Shown: in pieces, positions 11,985 through 23,929 of the stretch
How positions within the stretch are numbered: the stretch's first letter is position 1
Layout: each line of letters begins with the position of its first letter
DNA from: Eucommia ulmoides
Lineage: Eukaryota > Streptophyta > Magnoliopsida > Garryales > Eucommiaceae
Reading direction: 5' to 3'
DNA: 64,000 bases
Assembly (NCBI GenBank): GCA_016647705.1
Contig: CM028328.1
Location: 44,506,647-44,570,646, forward strand
The notes under the pieces: model-generated
Database searches by the model: none
Seen by the model: only the letters and a program-made list of their open reading frames with translations
What the model was told of the DNA's origin: nothing
Made by a program: the position numbers and the translations under genes

Positions 11985-12774
11985 CGGGTTCATTCGGCGA
12001 TCAGTCTGAGCGACATATAAAATACGACAATGATCCATTATCGCATAAACAAGCTTAGGGGCAAATTCGAAGGAAATTCCGACAAGCACACACTAATGTG
12101 ATGTGGACCACTCCATTTTGGCTATTCTTTAAGGCTTTTGTCGATGGTAACATTGTGGTCCAGCATTGTACAAAGAGCGATCAAGACATTTTGACGTTGC
12201 TCGGCTGTTATAATCGGTAAAATTTGTACTATTTATCTCGAAAAAGATTCTGTTGCAGTGATATCTACTGTTTGACTATATTTTTAGAACATTGTTGAAT
12301 TATTTTGTTGACATTGTGTTTTTGCAGTTTTATACGTGCTTTTGTGTTTGGAGGTAAGCATATTACTTTTTCAAGGGATATATCATTAATTTTTGGGATA
12401 AAGGGTGGGACCAAAGTGGTGGAACACACGTATACCAAGAAGATTCTAAGTCTTTTTTTTTTCAGTGACGTTTTGATGAAGTAGACAATGTCACCACCAG
12501 GTTGCTTTCGAAAAATATCAATGAGATTATTGATCAAACAGATAAGGATGACATCAAGGACATCGTTAGATTGATATGTTTGTATGCTTTTGTGATATGT
12601 TTCTTTGCAACCATGAGTAGAAACATTGGATGGGCATTTGTACACATGGTAGAGGACATCCGTGCAATGGTTGAATATGCATGGGTCAATACCACTACAA
12701 TAGAGCTAAATGGCTCTATCCATAATGAAATTAAGAAACCGTTCGGGATTCGTGGTTGCGTCATCGCGATATAG
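11985..12774 (+). pseudogene. DUF1985/plant-mobile-domain-like remains of a Ulp1-bearing MULE
   Basis: Several plus-strand pieces resemble the N-terminal domain that precedes Ulp1-type proteases in plant transposons. These are TTPFWLFFKAFVDG (about 12110), FVFGGKHITFSRDISLIFG (about 12320-12400), and from 12502 the words DDIKDIVRLICLYAF, MSRNIGWAFVHMVEDI and NTTTIELNGSI. In this family the pattern is a GG/K-x-F-S region followed by D-x-x-R-L-x-x-L-Y and W-x-F-V-x-x-x-E-D. The pieces are separated by apparent introns or decay, and I cannot write one continuous frame. The link to the Ulp1-like piece downstream and the transposase on the other strand supports a Mutator-like origin. Confidence 0.55.
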
Positions 12775-13039
12775 CTAAGTTATTTATCATTGCAGTAACA
12801 ATTATTGTATATCTTCCAGTTTGTTGTTGTAGTAATTTCTATATGTTATTCTTAGTATATATTTTGCGAGCGTTCAACTGTGTTAGACCTTGACAATAGT
12901 CAATAAGGAGGCTCGGTGGGGGGGGGGGAGGGGGGGAAGACGTCAAGTGGATCGGCATTCCATGTTTCACCAGGTGAAATTTGTTGTCTCTAAAAAATGT
13001 ATTGCCTAGGGTTGATGAACTGAGTGGAGATCAGGTTAG

Positions 13040-13665
13040 TGCTTATTGTATCCTTGTAACAATATCTGTTTGCCTAATCCATCATACTGGATGTTATTGG
13101 CATTTGAGTTGGAGCATGGGACATTAAAGCACTATAACTCGCTATCCCATCCTAGTTTGCATGATTCACATTTTGAGAACACTAAGCTTATAGTAAGATT
13201 TTATATGTTTTGCGAATGTATTGCTAGTGAGTTGATACTAATAAGTTTACAATGTCTGCTGTATGTTCTTGAAAAGTTGTTGTACAACAACAATTGCCTA
13301 GTTACTGTGGTTTTGATATTATTATTATACAACAACATTCGCATTTTGTTACTCCCAACCTCCCCTATCACTCATTGTTGTCGTACATCAAAATTTTTCC
13401 CCCCAAGTCGTATATCATATACTGCTATTTTTATTGTTACCATTCATCAAACTTCACTATCCTCCATCCTACTATGTTATGTTGTTTAGCATTTTTATGT
13501 GTTCAATATTCACTAGTGATTTCATGGTTTGTAAATTTTAGGAGGATTATATTACATACTACTTCAATTGGTATGCCACTGAGTCGAGCGCTTCGACACA
13601 AAAAAGATCAATATCATTGGAGTCAGTTTGGGAAACGCCTCAGCAAAAGAGCAACTGGTAAATGA
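13040..13665 (+). pseudogene. Ulp1/C48 cysteine-protease-like remains (MULE-borne)
   Basis: The words PSYWMLLAFELEHGTLKHYN and SLSHPSLHDSHFENTKL (13075-13195) fit the region of Ulp1-like proteases around the catalytic histidine: H/Y-W-x-L-L followed by L-x-H-Y-N/D-S-L. A later block, about 13550-13660, reads NWYATESS and SVWETPQQKSN, resembling the family's V-x-x-x-P-Q-Q-x-N stretch. The D-C-G catalytic block that should follow was not found. Where the family often has H-W the sequence has Y-W, so even the surviving part is doubtful as an enzyme. Plant MULEs that captured Ulp1 genes (KAONASHI-type) carry this combination with DUF1985-like sequence. Confidence 0.55.
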
Positions 13666-15195
13666 CATTTTGGATTTTTATTAATTTTTTGGAATATATC
13701 CTTAGACATATTAGAATGTTGTATATTTTTTTGGCATGCCTGACTATGGAGTCATTATTATGTATCTAATGAGATAGTTCGTCCTCAGGTGACAAGTAAA
13801 AATCAAGCGCACAAGCAATAATGAAATATCAATTGTGGAAAGGGTAGAACTTATTAAGAACATAATAAATGACAAATATGGTCGTTGGGTCTTTGATACA
13901 TTTTATGCGCAAAGCAGTTGAATGCAATGAGTTGGGAGATAATATGTTTTGTTTCTTGTTTTGTCAGTTCTTAAGAAAAACAAGTTTCACGGGATTATTG
14001 ATTTCAGCTTTTGTTATATTAGTTTGATTTACAAAAACATGTTTATTTATTTCTTAATTTATTTAATGTGTATAATATTTAGACGATGTGATTCATGATT
14101 AATTCTTTTCCTCTCAGTGTATTTCCTATTACGTATGAATGAACATGCATAAAATGTCGTAGATGAGTAAGACTTTAACGATACAAGTTTTCATATATGT
14201 TGTGTAGCTAAAAAAACTCTAGGTATGCATTTTAATGCAAACAACGTTCAAATACTCAATATATATTCACATTTATTAATCGCTTGGACAACTGCAACAA
14301 AACAAATGTATTCTCAAGCACAAAACTGTGTTTATTCAAAAAATTAATGTGCATCAATAATTACTTATTGCAGAAATTTACAGTACAGTAATATTCTTGT
14401 ATTCTATTAAAACTCACACTATGTTGTGCAACAATTATGTATAAAAAAATGATACTTAGTAAATTTCATATAATATTGTGTGTTTTGGTGAAAAAATTGC
14501 TACATCATTTCACATTATTTTTTTTGTGTTTGCATAAAATATAACCAAACAAAATATTACCATATAAACTATCATCACAATTCATAACGATGCACATCAT
14601 TAAAAACCCACACGATGTTGAATTGTTCAAAAACAATATAAAGGTTGTTGCCAAAAATACAATAAAAAACTAATAAATGTTGTCATCTCATATGGATTTT
14701 TTGCTTATTTTCTTGTTTTTTTTCCCACCGCACCCATTGCATTTCAATTCGCTCTTATTGAACTCTTCTTTTGATGACATCCTCATGTTCTCCAGACACT
14801 CCCTAAGTCATTTTGTAACTAGTGGCAGTATTACAATATCATCTTCTTTCATCTTTTTTTTTACCCTGCAGTTAGCATAGAAAAAATTTAATCCTCATAA
14901 CTTAGATGATAAAATGATATGTGAAAGTACTCCTTTAAATATGAGTTCTAATCTTGATCGGTCTTTATAATTGCAGCGCAAACGTGTGCATACAATATCC
15001 CGTTGTCCCTTCAAACGAAACAAGAACACGTATGTTTTTTGAGGTCCACATGTACTAAAGGATCTAATTGAACTTCAAAAACTCCACTCACAAATTCGCA
15101 CATTACCTATGTCCTGCTTTCTTCCAATATTTTTAGCATTTGTTTCTTAATTGCTTCACAAAGAATATTGTTAATTCCAGATGTCATGTTATGTT
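13666..15195. other. Interior of the MULE region, no recognised gene
   Basis: AT-rich sequence lies between the protease-like remains and the transposase remains. Decayed transposase C-terminus (SWIM-type zinc finger) would be expected near 14900-15200 on the minus strand, but I could not recognise it. One TACAGTACAGTA palindrome lies near 14379. Confidence 0.35.
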
Positions 15196-15199
15196 GTTT

Positions 15200-16350
15200 T
15201 GTCCTTTACTCTATTAGATCAACACAAATTCGATCAACAACCTTGTGAATCGTAAGTGTTTGACTTTACCAATCCATCCATTGGATGTCTCTACGGCGTT
15301 GGATGTCAATTCACCATACCTTCGACCTTTGAAAAAGGCATTTATCCAATTCTCTCGAGGCGAATCATCAACCCAATCATAAACATACTTGGAACCCTCA
15401 GTTTTTAATTCTGTTAAAAATGCGTAAGATTTGAACTCTTGTTTGGCTTTGTAACACTCACATAACAATCATAGTACCTGTTGTTCTACCACTGGTGTGT
15501 GGCCCCAATTTTTTTCCTTCGAATCCATTGTTAAATGGTTCAGATAAAAAGAATAGAATAAATTTGGAAATACCTTTTTCACAACTTTTATTAAGTCAAC
15601 ATGTCCATCAGATACAAATGTCAAGACTCATTCTAGTGGTATATTATTAAGTAGTTGTTTTAGAAACCACTCCTAATTACATTATGTTTCAGAGTCCACG
15701 ATTTCTAATGCCAATAGATATATACCTTCCATAAATGACAATAATTTTAGTGATTTTAAATTGTTGATAACACTATTGTCTAGGAATTTGACACCTATTG
15801 ATTACAGTAACAATTGTATTTTTTTACTATACAACAAAAATTACGTTGAATGACATTAATAATTGCATTGTTCACTCAATATCAATTTTTACATATGGCA
15901 TAATAGAAAATAATTGATTAACATGTCAGATGTAACAAGAAATTTTACCCCACTTATCATTATTCTCATCTTTGCTGGTCGCGGCAAACAACATGCCTTT
16001 ATACTTTGCTTTAAAAACGTTTCGTCAGGAAATGGCAGAGGGAATACATATTTAAATCCATATATGCTAGCACCGAATAAAATAAAAAGTCACTTAAAAC
16101 AACTAGTACTCAAATCATAGTTAATTTCAAAACAACTACCTAGATTTGTCTCAATGCACACTTTTTTATACCATCTCAACTCGTTATATCCACTATGATT
16201 TGTCCTACTATTTCTCCTAGTTCGGAATGAAGCACCGCAAATATGAACGTTGTTTATTTTCTTGATGTAAAAATATCCATTATTAATATCGACGCTTGCA
16301 CGTATAAAACATTTGCATCTGCGCTCAAACTTGTATGCGCAAAATGCCAC
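15200..16350 (-). pseudogene. Mutator-like (MULE) transposase remains
   Basis: Three minus-strand pieces occur in family order. At 16350-16090 the MuDR-type N-terminal block reads CKCFIRASVDINNGYFYIKK and INNVHICGASFRTRRNSR. At about 15745-15530 the catalytic core reads LALEIVDSE, WFLKQL, LTFVSDGHVDLIKVVKKVFP and FYLNHL, the FVSDGH part holding the second acidic residue. At 15468-15214 the C-terminal block reads NWINAFFKGRRYGELTSNAV and ETSNGWIGKVKHLRFTRLLI, the usual 'fGrrYG.lTSN.aEs.N.Wi' signature. Stops and frame slips separate the blocks, so it is a dead DNA transposon. TIRs and a 9-bp duplication were not found. Confidence 0.75.
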
Positions 16351-18129
16351 AACCCGAGATGTTTCATTCTTATAGTAATCAAATTAAAATCAATTTTAAT
16401 GGAATATTTTATTATGCTATCCCTAAACTCATTCCCTCTACCTTTAAAGACATGTCATTTCTCACAAATTAAATATCGCTAATCAACAGACATTGATGTT
16501 AACTTGTTTGGGCAGTACGATACCAACACATTTTCACTTTCATAACTTTCTTAATTTTCGCTGTAATATCTAGTGTTAGTTCCATTTACATCTTCGCTAC
16601 TTTTTCCAATTTGTATCCAGTGTATGGATAAATCAATACATTTTAATTTCAGAGACTAAGAAATTTTTTCAAAGATTGCATAATGAATCGATGTCTCCTA
16701 AATAACAATTGGGATGGTTGAGGATTGAATAGGACAACTTAAAATTTTCCATGCACAGACCAGTATACTTGTTGCACACGCGGTCATATAAATCCTCAAT
16801 AGTCGATGTGCTATCAATATAAAAAATGTGTGTAGTTCCCAATATTTACACACAAGTATTACATTAATCCAATTTTTTATTTTTTGATCAAATAAAAATA
16901 CATCGTGTTTGATTATAGTAACGTATATGTAACGATTGTAAAAATGCAAACATATGTTTGAACATATATTATGACATTTTATAAATTATTACTGTACAAT
17001 AACATTCAAGTTAATCCCTTTAAAATTGTTATTTTACAACAAATATTATGTGATTATACATTTGACAATAATGTTTGCTGCACAACGATATTTTCGTCAA
17101 TCACTTCCAGTTGTGGGCATATTTCCTAGCATTATTACTGTACAGTTACAATTTGACAACTTACTCTTTAAAAAATAATGATACTTACTGTGCTGTAACT
17201 ATTGGAATAATTGAGTGCAGTAACCTTACTTGATCTCTATAAATTGTTGTTGTACAATAAAATAATTCAGTTATACATTTGTGAATAATAACACCCAGAC
17301 ATTGCACATATATGAATAGTATCGATTTGATTCACACATCACCAAAATCAATATTTCATACATCCTACCTGAAAATCATGCCAGAAAAAATTAGGTGCGA
17401 GTCACGATTGTTTATGGGTCAAAATTTTAAAGGTGAATATGACTTTGCTAGCAATGGGACGATTAAGAACTTTAAGGTGTTATATGTTCCAAATTTAAAC
17501 CATAGGGATCAAAGTAAAAAATCAGGGGCGCAAAAGCTTCAACTTGACTTCAATGCTAGTGGAAATTCATGGGTACAAAGCATAAAAAATGATGATGCAT
17601 TCAAATATAAGTAGACCATTGTAGTGACCATTAAAGTAACCATTGTAGTAACCAATCAATTAAATATTACCATTGCAATAACCATGGCTAGTAGTATAAC
17701 ATTAAAGATTAAATGTTTCCTATAATAAATAGATAGCCAACAGTTACCACTGTATTGAAGTACCGATAGAAAAATGTATATCCAATAGATTACCAATGGA
17801 GTGTTTGATTGTAAAAATATAGCCAATTGATTACAAATAGAGTGTTTGTTTTTTAAAACAATAACCAAACAGGGTTTTGAAAAATAAAGGCCAAGACTGG
17901 TTTTGATGACAAAAACAAATCGTTCATCGCGGTCGTCGTTACCTCCGTTATCACCGCCTATAGCTGCCGTCATTGTCTTAAATCCACAACCGTTATCGCC
18001 TCCAAAATCCACCGTCGGCGTCTCTGTTCAACAGTAATATCATCTCAGCCGTCATTAATATTCACCAAATTTTAGTAATAGAGGGCTACTCACTTGATTG
18101 TTTTGTAATTTAGGGCAATGAGAAATGAG
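16351..18129. other. Right flank of the MULE region with short palindromic words
   Basis: No gene is supported. The stretch carries scattered TGTACA-centred palindromes (16989 TACTGTACAATA, 17132 TACTGTACAGTT, 17255 TTGTTGTACAATAA) and a local 'ACCATTGTAGTAACC' repeat at 17618-17690. The plus-strand open frame at 17312-17614 has no recognisable motif, and I do not call it a gene. Confidence 0.4.
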
Positions 18130-18921
18130 ATTGCCTAAAAAACTTCCATTTTCAAAGCTTGAATCAAGGAATTTGAATGAGAATTTCATTCTTTACCTTG
18201 TTGATTGTTTCCAAAATTACCAAATGGTTTCCTTAAGGCAAATCGCACGTGAGAGGTCTTGATTGCTAGTAGAACAATATACAAGCTAAACATATACAAA
18301 ACTATCAATCAAAACTAAGAAACAAAGAGAGAAACAAGGAGACTAGCCGTTATCCGAAGAACCAACGCTAAAACTGCTCCGAGATCGTTTCCTCTTCTTG
18401 AATTTATGATTTTCTCTTGGTTGATAGAATTTGGAGCTCCCAAAAATGCGGTCTTGTGTTTGGGGAAGGAGAATATATATTAAGGGATCAAAAATATCAA
18501 GAAAATATCCCAAAATATCTATTCCAACTGGTGTTAGACCGCTGCAGTAGTGAGAAGTCAGTAGGCATTTTGTAGGATGACCACTGCAATGGTAGGAGGC
18601 ACCGCTGCAGCAGTGGAGGCTAGCGGTGAGGCTTACCGCTGCATCAGTGGTCAAGCAGAAACATTCTGCTTGATCCTGTAATTTGACCGCTGCAACAGTG
18701 GGCTGCAGTTGCAGGATGGCCTTTTTGCTTGCTTTTTCCACCGCTCTTCCACCGACACCCAACCAATTTGCTCGTTTATAGACCATTTTCATCTTTTTTC
18801 ATCCCAAACACCTGATTTATAACAAAAAAAAAAAAAGTATTAAAACATATTAAAATACTATAATAACACTCGAAAACTACCAAAACCGACTTGGGAATAT
18901 ATAGATAAATTCTACTTATCA
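18130..18921 (-). mobile_element. LTR fragment of a Gypsy-type element related to 4693-9762
   Basis: Read on the minus strand from 18921 it begins TGATAAGTAGAATTTATC and continues TTTTCGAGTG...ATATG...ATAAATCAGGTGT. These are the same landmarks in the same order as the LTR at 4693. Further on, 'ACGGCTAGTCTCC...TTTCTCTCTTTGT' parallels 'TCGGCTAAGTCGC...TTTCTTTCTTTGT'. It has its own palindromic word family, CCGCTGCAGCAGTGG, between about 18538 and 18710. The far end is missing. It interrupts the Copia element to its right. Confidence 0.65.
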
Positions 18922-21900
18922 ATATTAAATCGTATAATTGTTGCTTAATATATAGAATTTGAGCGCAACAATTACCAATTGCTATATACTTAGCCTCAGT
19001 AGTAGATAAGGCAATTGAGTTATGTTTCTTGCTAGACCAATAAATCAAAACATGTCCTAAAAAGTGACAAGATCTGCTTGTGCTTTTACGCTCAACTTTG
19101 CATTCGGCAAAATCAGCATCGTAGTAACTTGTTAACTTAAAGTCACTCTCCCTAGGATACCGTAATTCTAGGTCACTTGTCTCTTTCAAATATCGAAAAA
19201 TTCGTTTGACCACGGTTAAATGCGATTCTTCAGGATAAGATTGAAATCTAGCAAACAAACATACACTAAATATTATGTCAGGTTTACTAGCAGTAAGATA
19301 CAATAAGCTACCAATCATACCTTGATACATTTTCTCATTTATGTTTTTGCCCATATCGTCCTTTTCTATTTTTGTAACTGTTGCCATGGGAGTTTTGTAC
19401 TCTTTAGCGTTATCCAAGTCATACTTTTTCAGTAACTCTTTTGTGTACTTGGCTTGATTAATGAAAATTCCTTCTTTGGTTTTCTTGATTTGGAACCCAA
19501 AAAAGAATGTTAACTCTTCCTCATACTCATTTCAAACTCAACCTGTGTAATCATGGCAAACTCTTGACAAAAATCCTCATTAATTTATCATCAACATATA
19601 TCTGTACTGATAGAATATCATAATAATTCTATTTGATAAATAAAGTAATATCACTAAGACCTCGTCGAAAATCATGTTCGATCAAATATTGGCTAAGTTT
19701 CTCATACCAAGCCCGCGGACTTTGTTTGAATCCATACAAAGTCTTCCAAAATTTAAACACATGATCGGGAATTTTATCACTATCAAATCCCGGTGGTTGT
19801 TCAACATAAACTTCTTCTGATAGAAAACCATTTAAGAACACACTCTTTACATCGATTTGATATAATTTAAAATTGCATGAATATGTAAAGGCGAAAAACA
19901 TTCTAATAGCTTTTAATCTAACTATAGGAACATACATCTCATCATAATTAATTCCCGCTTCTTGATTATAGTCTTGTGCTACTAATCTTTCTTTATTTCT
20001 AATTATCGTACTTGTTTCATCCTTTTTATTACGATAAACCCATTTAGTACCAATTATGATATGGAAGCTAAGTCTAGAAACTAGAGACCACAACTTATTA
20101 CGTTCAAATTGAACTAATTCTTCTTGTATCGCGGAGATCCAACATTCATCAGTTAACACCTCATTCATATTCTTAGACTCAATTTGAAATAGAAAAGCAA
20201 GATTAATTATATACCTAAGAGAGGATCTTGTACTTACATTTTTCTCAAAATTACAGATAATTTCTTTTACCGAATGTCCTGACATTGTCTTTATATCACG
20301 TGGTGAAGTCGTCTCCTCTCCTTTTGGTTCCTCATTTTGTGGTTCATTTGTTGTATCTTGTCTTTGGTTTTGATTATTTTGCATATGGTTTCGGCCCAGA
20401 AGTATTTAGGAAGACGATTCTCATTCAATATCATTTTGATCATATCCTTAAGCATTTTGTTGTTCTTCTTCACAACACTATTTTGTTGTGATATTCTTTG
20501 GTGTATTCTTCATAACTCACATAACGTTTGTCTTTAGGTGTCAAAGACGTAATTTCAGCATTTATCTCATGTCATGTGCTGAGAACAGCCTTTTCCTAGG
20601 AACAATTTGGCCTTGCTTATATATGTTTATTTGATAACCTACAAGAAGCATCTCAAAAAATTGTATATGATACCTATTCTATGTGGATCCAATTTTGTTA
20701 GTTGGATCCTCCTTTATCCCTTTAGGAACCATACCTGCTTACATTTAGATCTCTTCAAAAACATTTGCTAAAGGCATCCTGATAATGTTACATTTAAAAT
20801 ATTTCATAACTTTAACTTTCTTAGTTTCAGAAAAGAATTTTTGAAATCTCTTTTATTTGATATTTTTCTAAAAGCCAAGACCTACTTTGTCAAAAACACC
20901 TTTAGAGTTTCATAAAAGCATTTTAAAATTATTTTCACTATTTGTAAATTTCAGAACAACAGAATCTAAATCCATAACTTTGGATTTTAATTCATTGTTT
21001 TCCTTTTCTAAATCACATGAAACAATTTTTCAAATTTGTTTTTTAAAATCGGAATTTTGGCCTCGAAATTTTCAATGCATTTGTTTAATGTAATTACTGT
21101 ACTTTGTAGAGCATTAATTTGAAAACATTGATCTTTATAATCATGCAATAAATATAGAATAACTCAGCAAAATCTGAAGGACAAGAACTAGAGCATTCAG
21201 TTACTTCAACCTCATTGGCAATTAGGGCGAATGTCGGAGTTTTCTCATTATCGCTCGATGCTTCGGAACTACTAAAATCCGTATCATACCATGTTTCTTT
21301 TATAGATCTCTATTTCCTATTTAACTTTCTTTCTGATCCATCCTCATATTGTCGCATGGTTGTCTCGTGGGTTATCAAATTGCCGATTCGTTCATCAATA
21401 GTGCATTTGGTGAGGTCCTTGTCATCTTTGATTGCGATCACTAGTAATTCCCAGATTTTGGTCAATGATATCAAAATCTTTTATACTTTTTACGTTATGG
21501 AATATGACTTTCCAAGATGATCAAGATTGTTGCATATGTTGGTGAATCTCACATACGTCTTCGAGATTGTTTCCACATTACCCATTTCAAACACTTCGAA
21601 TTTATGAGTGTAGGCATTGATTTTAGATTACTTTACTTGATTAATTCCCTTATATATGGTTTTCAATGTAATCCATATTTCTTTTGCAGATCCACAACCT
21701 AAAACTCTATTGTACTCATTTGCATCTAAAGAAAAAAATGGAATGTTAATAGCTTGAGAGTTAATAGATAACTTCTGTCTATTAAAGGAGCTCAGTTGTT
21801 CTTTTTCGTAATTATTCCATTCTTTTTAAGAATGTATAGACCGTCTTTAATAACCAACCATGGCACATAGTTAGTGGCTTGAAGAAATACAATCATTCTG

Positions 21901-22047
21901 TTCTTCCAAAAAGTATAGTGACTACTTGTAAACAGAGGTGGATGGTGTATAGATTGCCCTTCACTTATAGAGCCCATGTAGTGTGACATATGATCTTTCT
22001 TAGCTAGGATTTTAAGTCAAACGAGCTAAACCAGCTTTGGTACCAAT
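18922..22047 (-). mobile_element. Copia element interior (gag-pol), broken, minus strand
   Basis: Reading leftwards from 22047, a primer-binding-like ATTGGTACCAAAGC follows the LTR. Then come a gag start (PPLFTSSHYTFWKNRMIVF), a gag middle (VETISKTYVRFTNICNNL), and an integrase end near 20470-20290. Reverse transcriptase lies at 20384-19629 (words KTLYGFKQSPRAWYEKL, YQIDVKSVFLNG), and RNase H at 19417-18960 (GSLLYLTASKPDIIFSVC, ALSTTEAKYIA). The gag style fits the SIRE/TNT1-94-like Copia group. The frame is broken in many places and the 3' LTR is missing. It is a fossil. Confidence 0.85.
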
Positions 22048-23915
22048 TGTTAGCCCAAAGAGCTACCCAATTGGGGGGTGGTGAATTGGGTAGTTACCAA
22101 ATTTAAATAATTAATTCATTTAAATACAAATAATCAATTTCTCTAAATAGACTATTATCTTTATACGCAGTGAATATGTGTTTAATACTAAGTGCACACT
22201 CAAACACAAGATAAAAAATAAATCAATGCAACACACAAGAATTTATCCTAGTTTGGTCAAGCTTGTCTTGCCTACATTCAGTCCCCCCAGCTCCATGGAG
22301 ATTCATAATCCACTGATTCCTTTACCAGGTAAGACCCAAACCCTTACAACTCACGATTATTTTACGGGCACAAATCAAACCCAAACGTGTCTAATCCACT
22401 TAAACTCACAAATACAAAAAATGCAAGTTTTTTTCCACAAGGAACTTCTACCACCTCAATACGAATATACTCAATCAATGTTCCGAACAATTATTACGTT
22501 ATAAATATAATGTGAGGTAATTCAAATCTGATTAATAAAAAATGTGGGTAGCACAAATTTAATACGTAATCAGATAAACAGACAAAAATCGCTTAAAAAG
22601 ATTTTCAAGTATTTAAGTTCAAAAAAGATTTTTCTAACAATCCTAAACCAAGTAATCAAGATAAAAATAACTACAAAGAAAATAATAAAACTTGGAAGAA
22701 TTTCACCGGGAAAACACTGAAGACAAAGATTGAATTGCAAATAAAACCCAAATTCGTGACGCCAAACAGTTAGCGCTTTAGATCAAGAACTTGAATAGAA
22801 TCTCACGTAAAAATCTTAGCATAAATCTCACTTTTAGAAAAGCTCAAACTGATGTTTTTTATGTATTCAACTAAATTCCCGCAGGTTTACATTAATAGAC
22901 CAATAACTAGCCCTCCAACGGTTAGTTTCTCAAAGGTATGCCATTTAATAACACTCTTAGACCCCATATATGATTACCTTTCATTTCAAGTGTAATCCAC
23001 TTAACAATAACTTTCAATTCTCTCACTTAAGTTTATAAAACTATTCTCAATTTAAAACCATAGAAATATGAAGTATTAAACCATTTAAATTAGGAGAATC
23101 TCAAAATATATAGACTCTATCAATAGGGATAACATAATAGGTTGTTAATAGTTTAATTAAGTTTAAATCCCCCAAATCGCTCTCTGAGAATTATAAAAAA
23201 TGGATAGTCTTTGACTTGAAATCTTAATTGACTCAGTTGGTTGACCGAATCCTACAGGTCGGTTGACCTACCTATCTTGCTCCTAATATAATTGTTGGCA
23301 CACATCCATTCGGTTGATCGATCACATCCAATCGGTTGACTGATTGGATCAGTGTGATCTATTTTTTCACCAATTCATCTACTGACTCAAACGGTTGACC
23401 GACCAATTTCATTCGATTGACCGACTGGATTAGTAACACCTCATTTTAACTCCAAAACACACTGTTTGATTTTGTTAACCGATTATTTTTCTCGGTTGAA
23501 CGAATTGACTCGAAGACTTAACTTTTTATATTTTAAAACATATTTTTCAATTAGGTCGATTATCAAATTCATTTCACATAAGGAGCATATATAATATCTC
23601 ATTTTAGGATCTTAAACTCATAACTTCTTATCATGACACGCATATAATTAACTTATTTTAACTGTCTTTTGTGATCCTAATTTGGGTTGCATTAAAAGTA
23701 TATAAGTAGAGAGTTGTTTTCACCTATTTTTCTTCAAAGTTTTCAAAACTCTTTACATCTTCATTACGTCCATCTTGCACCCTTTATATTATTTTTTTTC
23801 ATAAGATTTTCTTCCTAATCACATGCATGGAACTATAAATCTGAAACACTCAATAAAACCATTAGTTTCATAAAAAAATATCAATACTTAATTGTTCATC
23901 AAAACATTTGATTTA
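22048..23915 (-). repeat. LTR adjoining the minus-strand Copia element
   Basis: On the minus strand it ends GGGCTAACA directly before the primer-binding site. It shares the GGTGAATTGGG, cgctgcg-like and 'TCTCCATGGAGCTGG' landmarks with the family. The far end (near 23915) keeps TTTTGATGAACAATTAAGTA but lacks the first dozen or so bases of the LTR. Its palindromic word cluster is CGGTTGACCGA, near 23220-23510. Confidence 0.7.
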
Positions 23916-23929
23916 ATAGGAGGACATGT

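Noticed and set aside
12265-12645. Minus-strand open frame of 126 residues
   Set aside because: It is antisense to the DUF1985-like remains and has no motif of its own.
17312-17614. Plus-strand open frame of 100 residues
   Set aside because: No domain, no splice context and AT-driven codon use; position next to MULE remains gives no support.
18343-18792. Minus-strand open frame of 149 residues with Cys-rich words
   Set aside because: The cysteines come from repeated CCGCTGCAGCAGTGG words in an LTR fragment, not from a protein.
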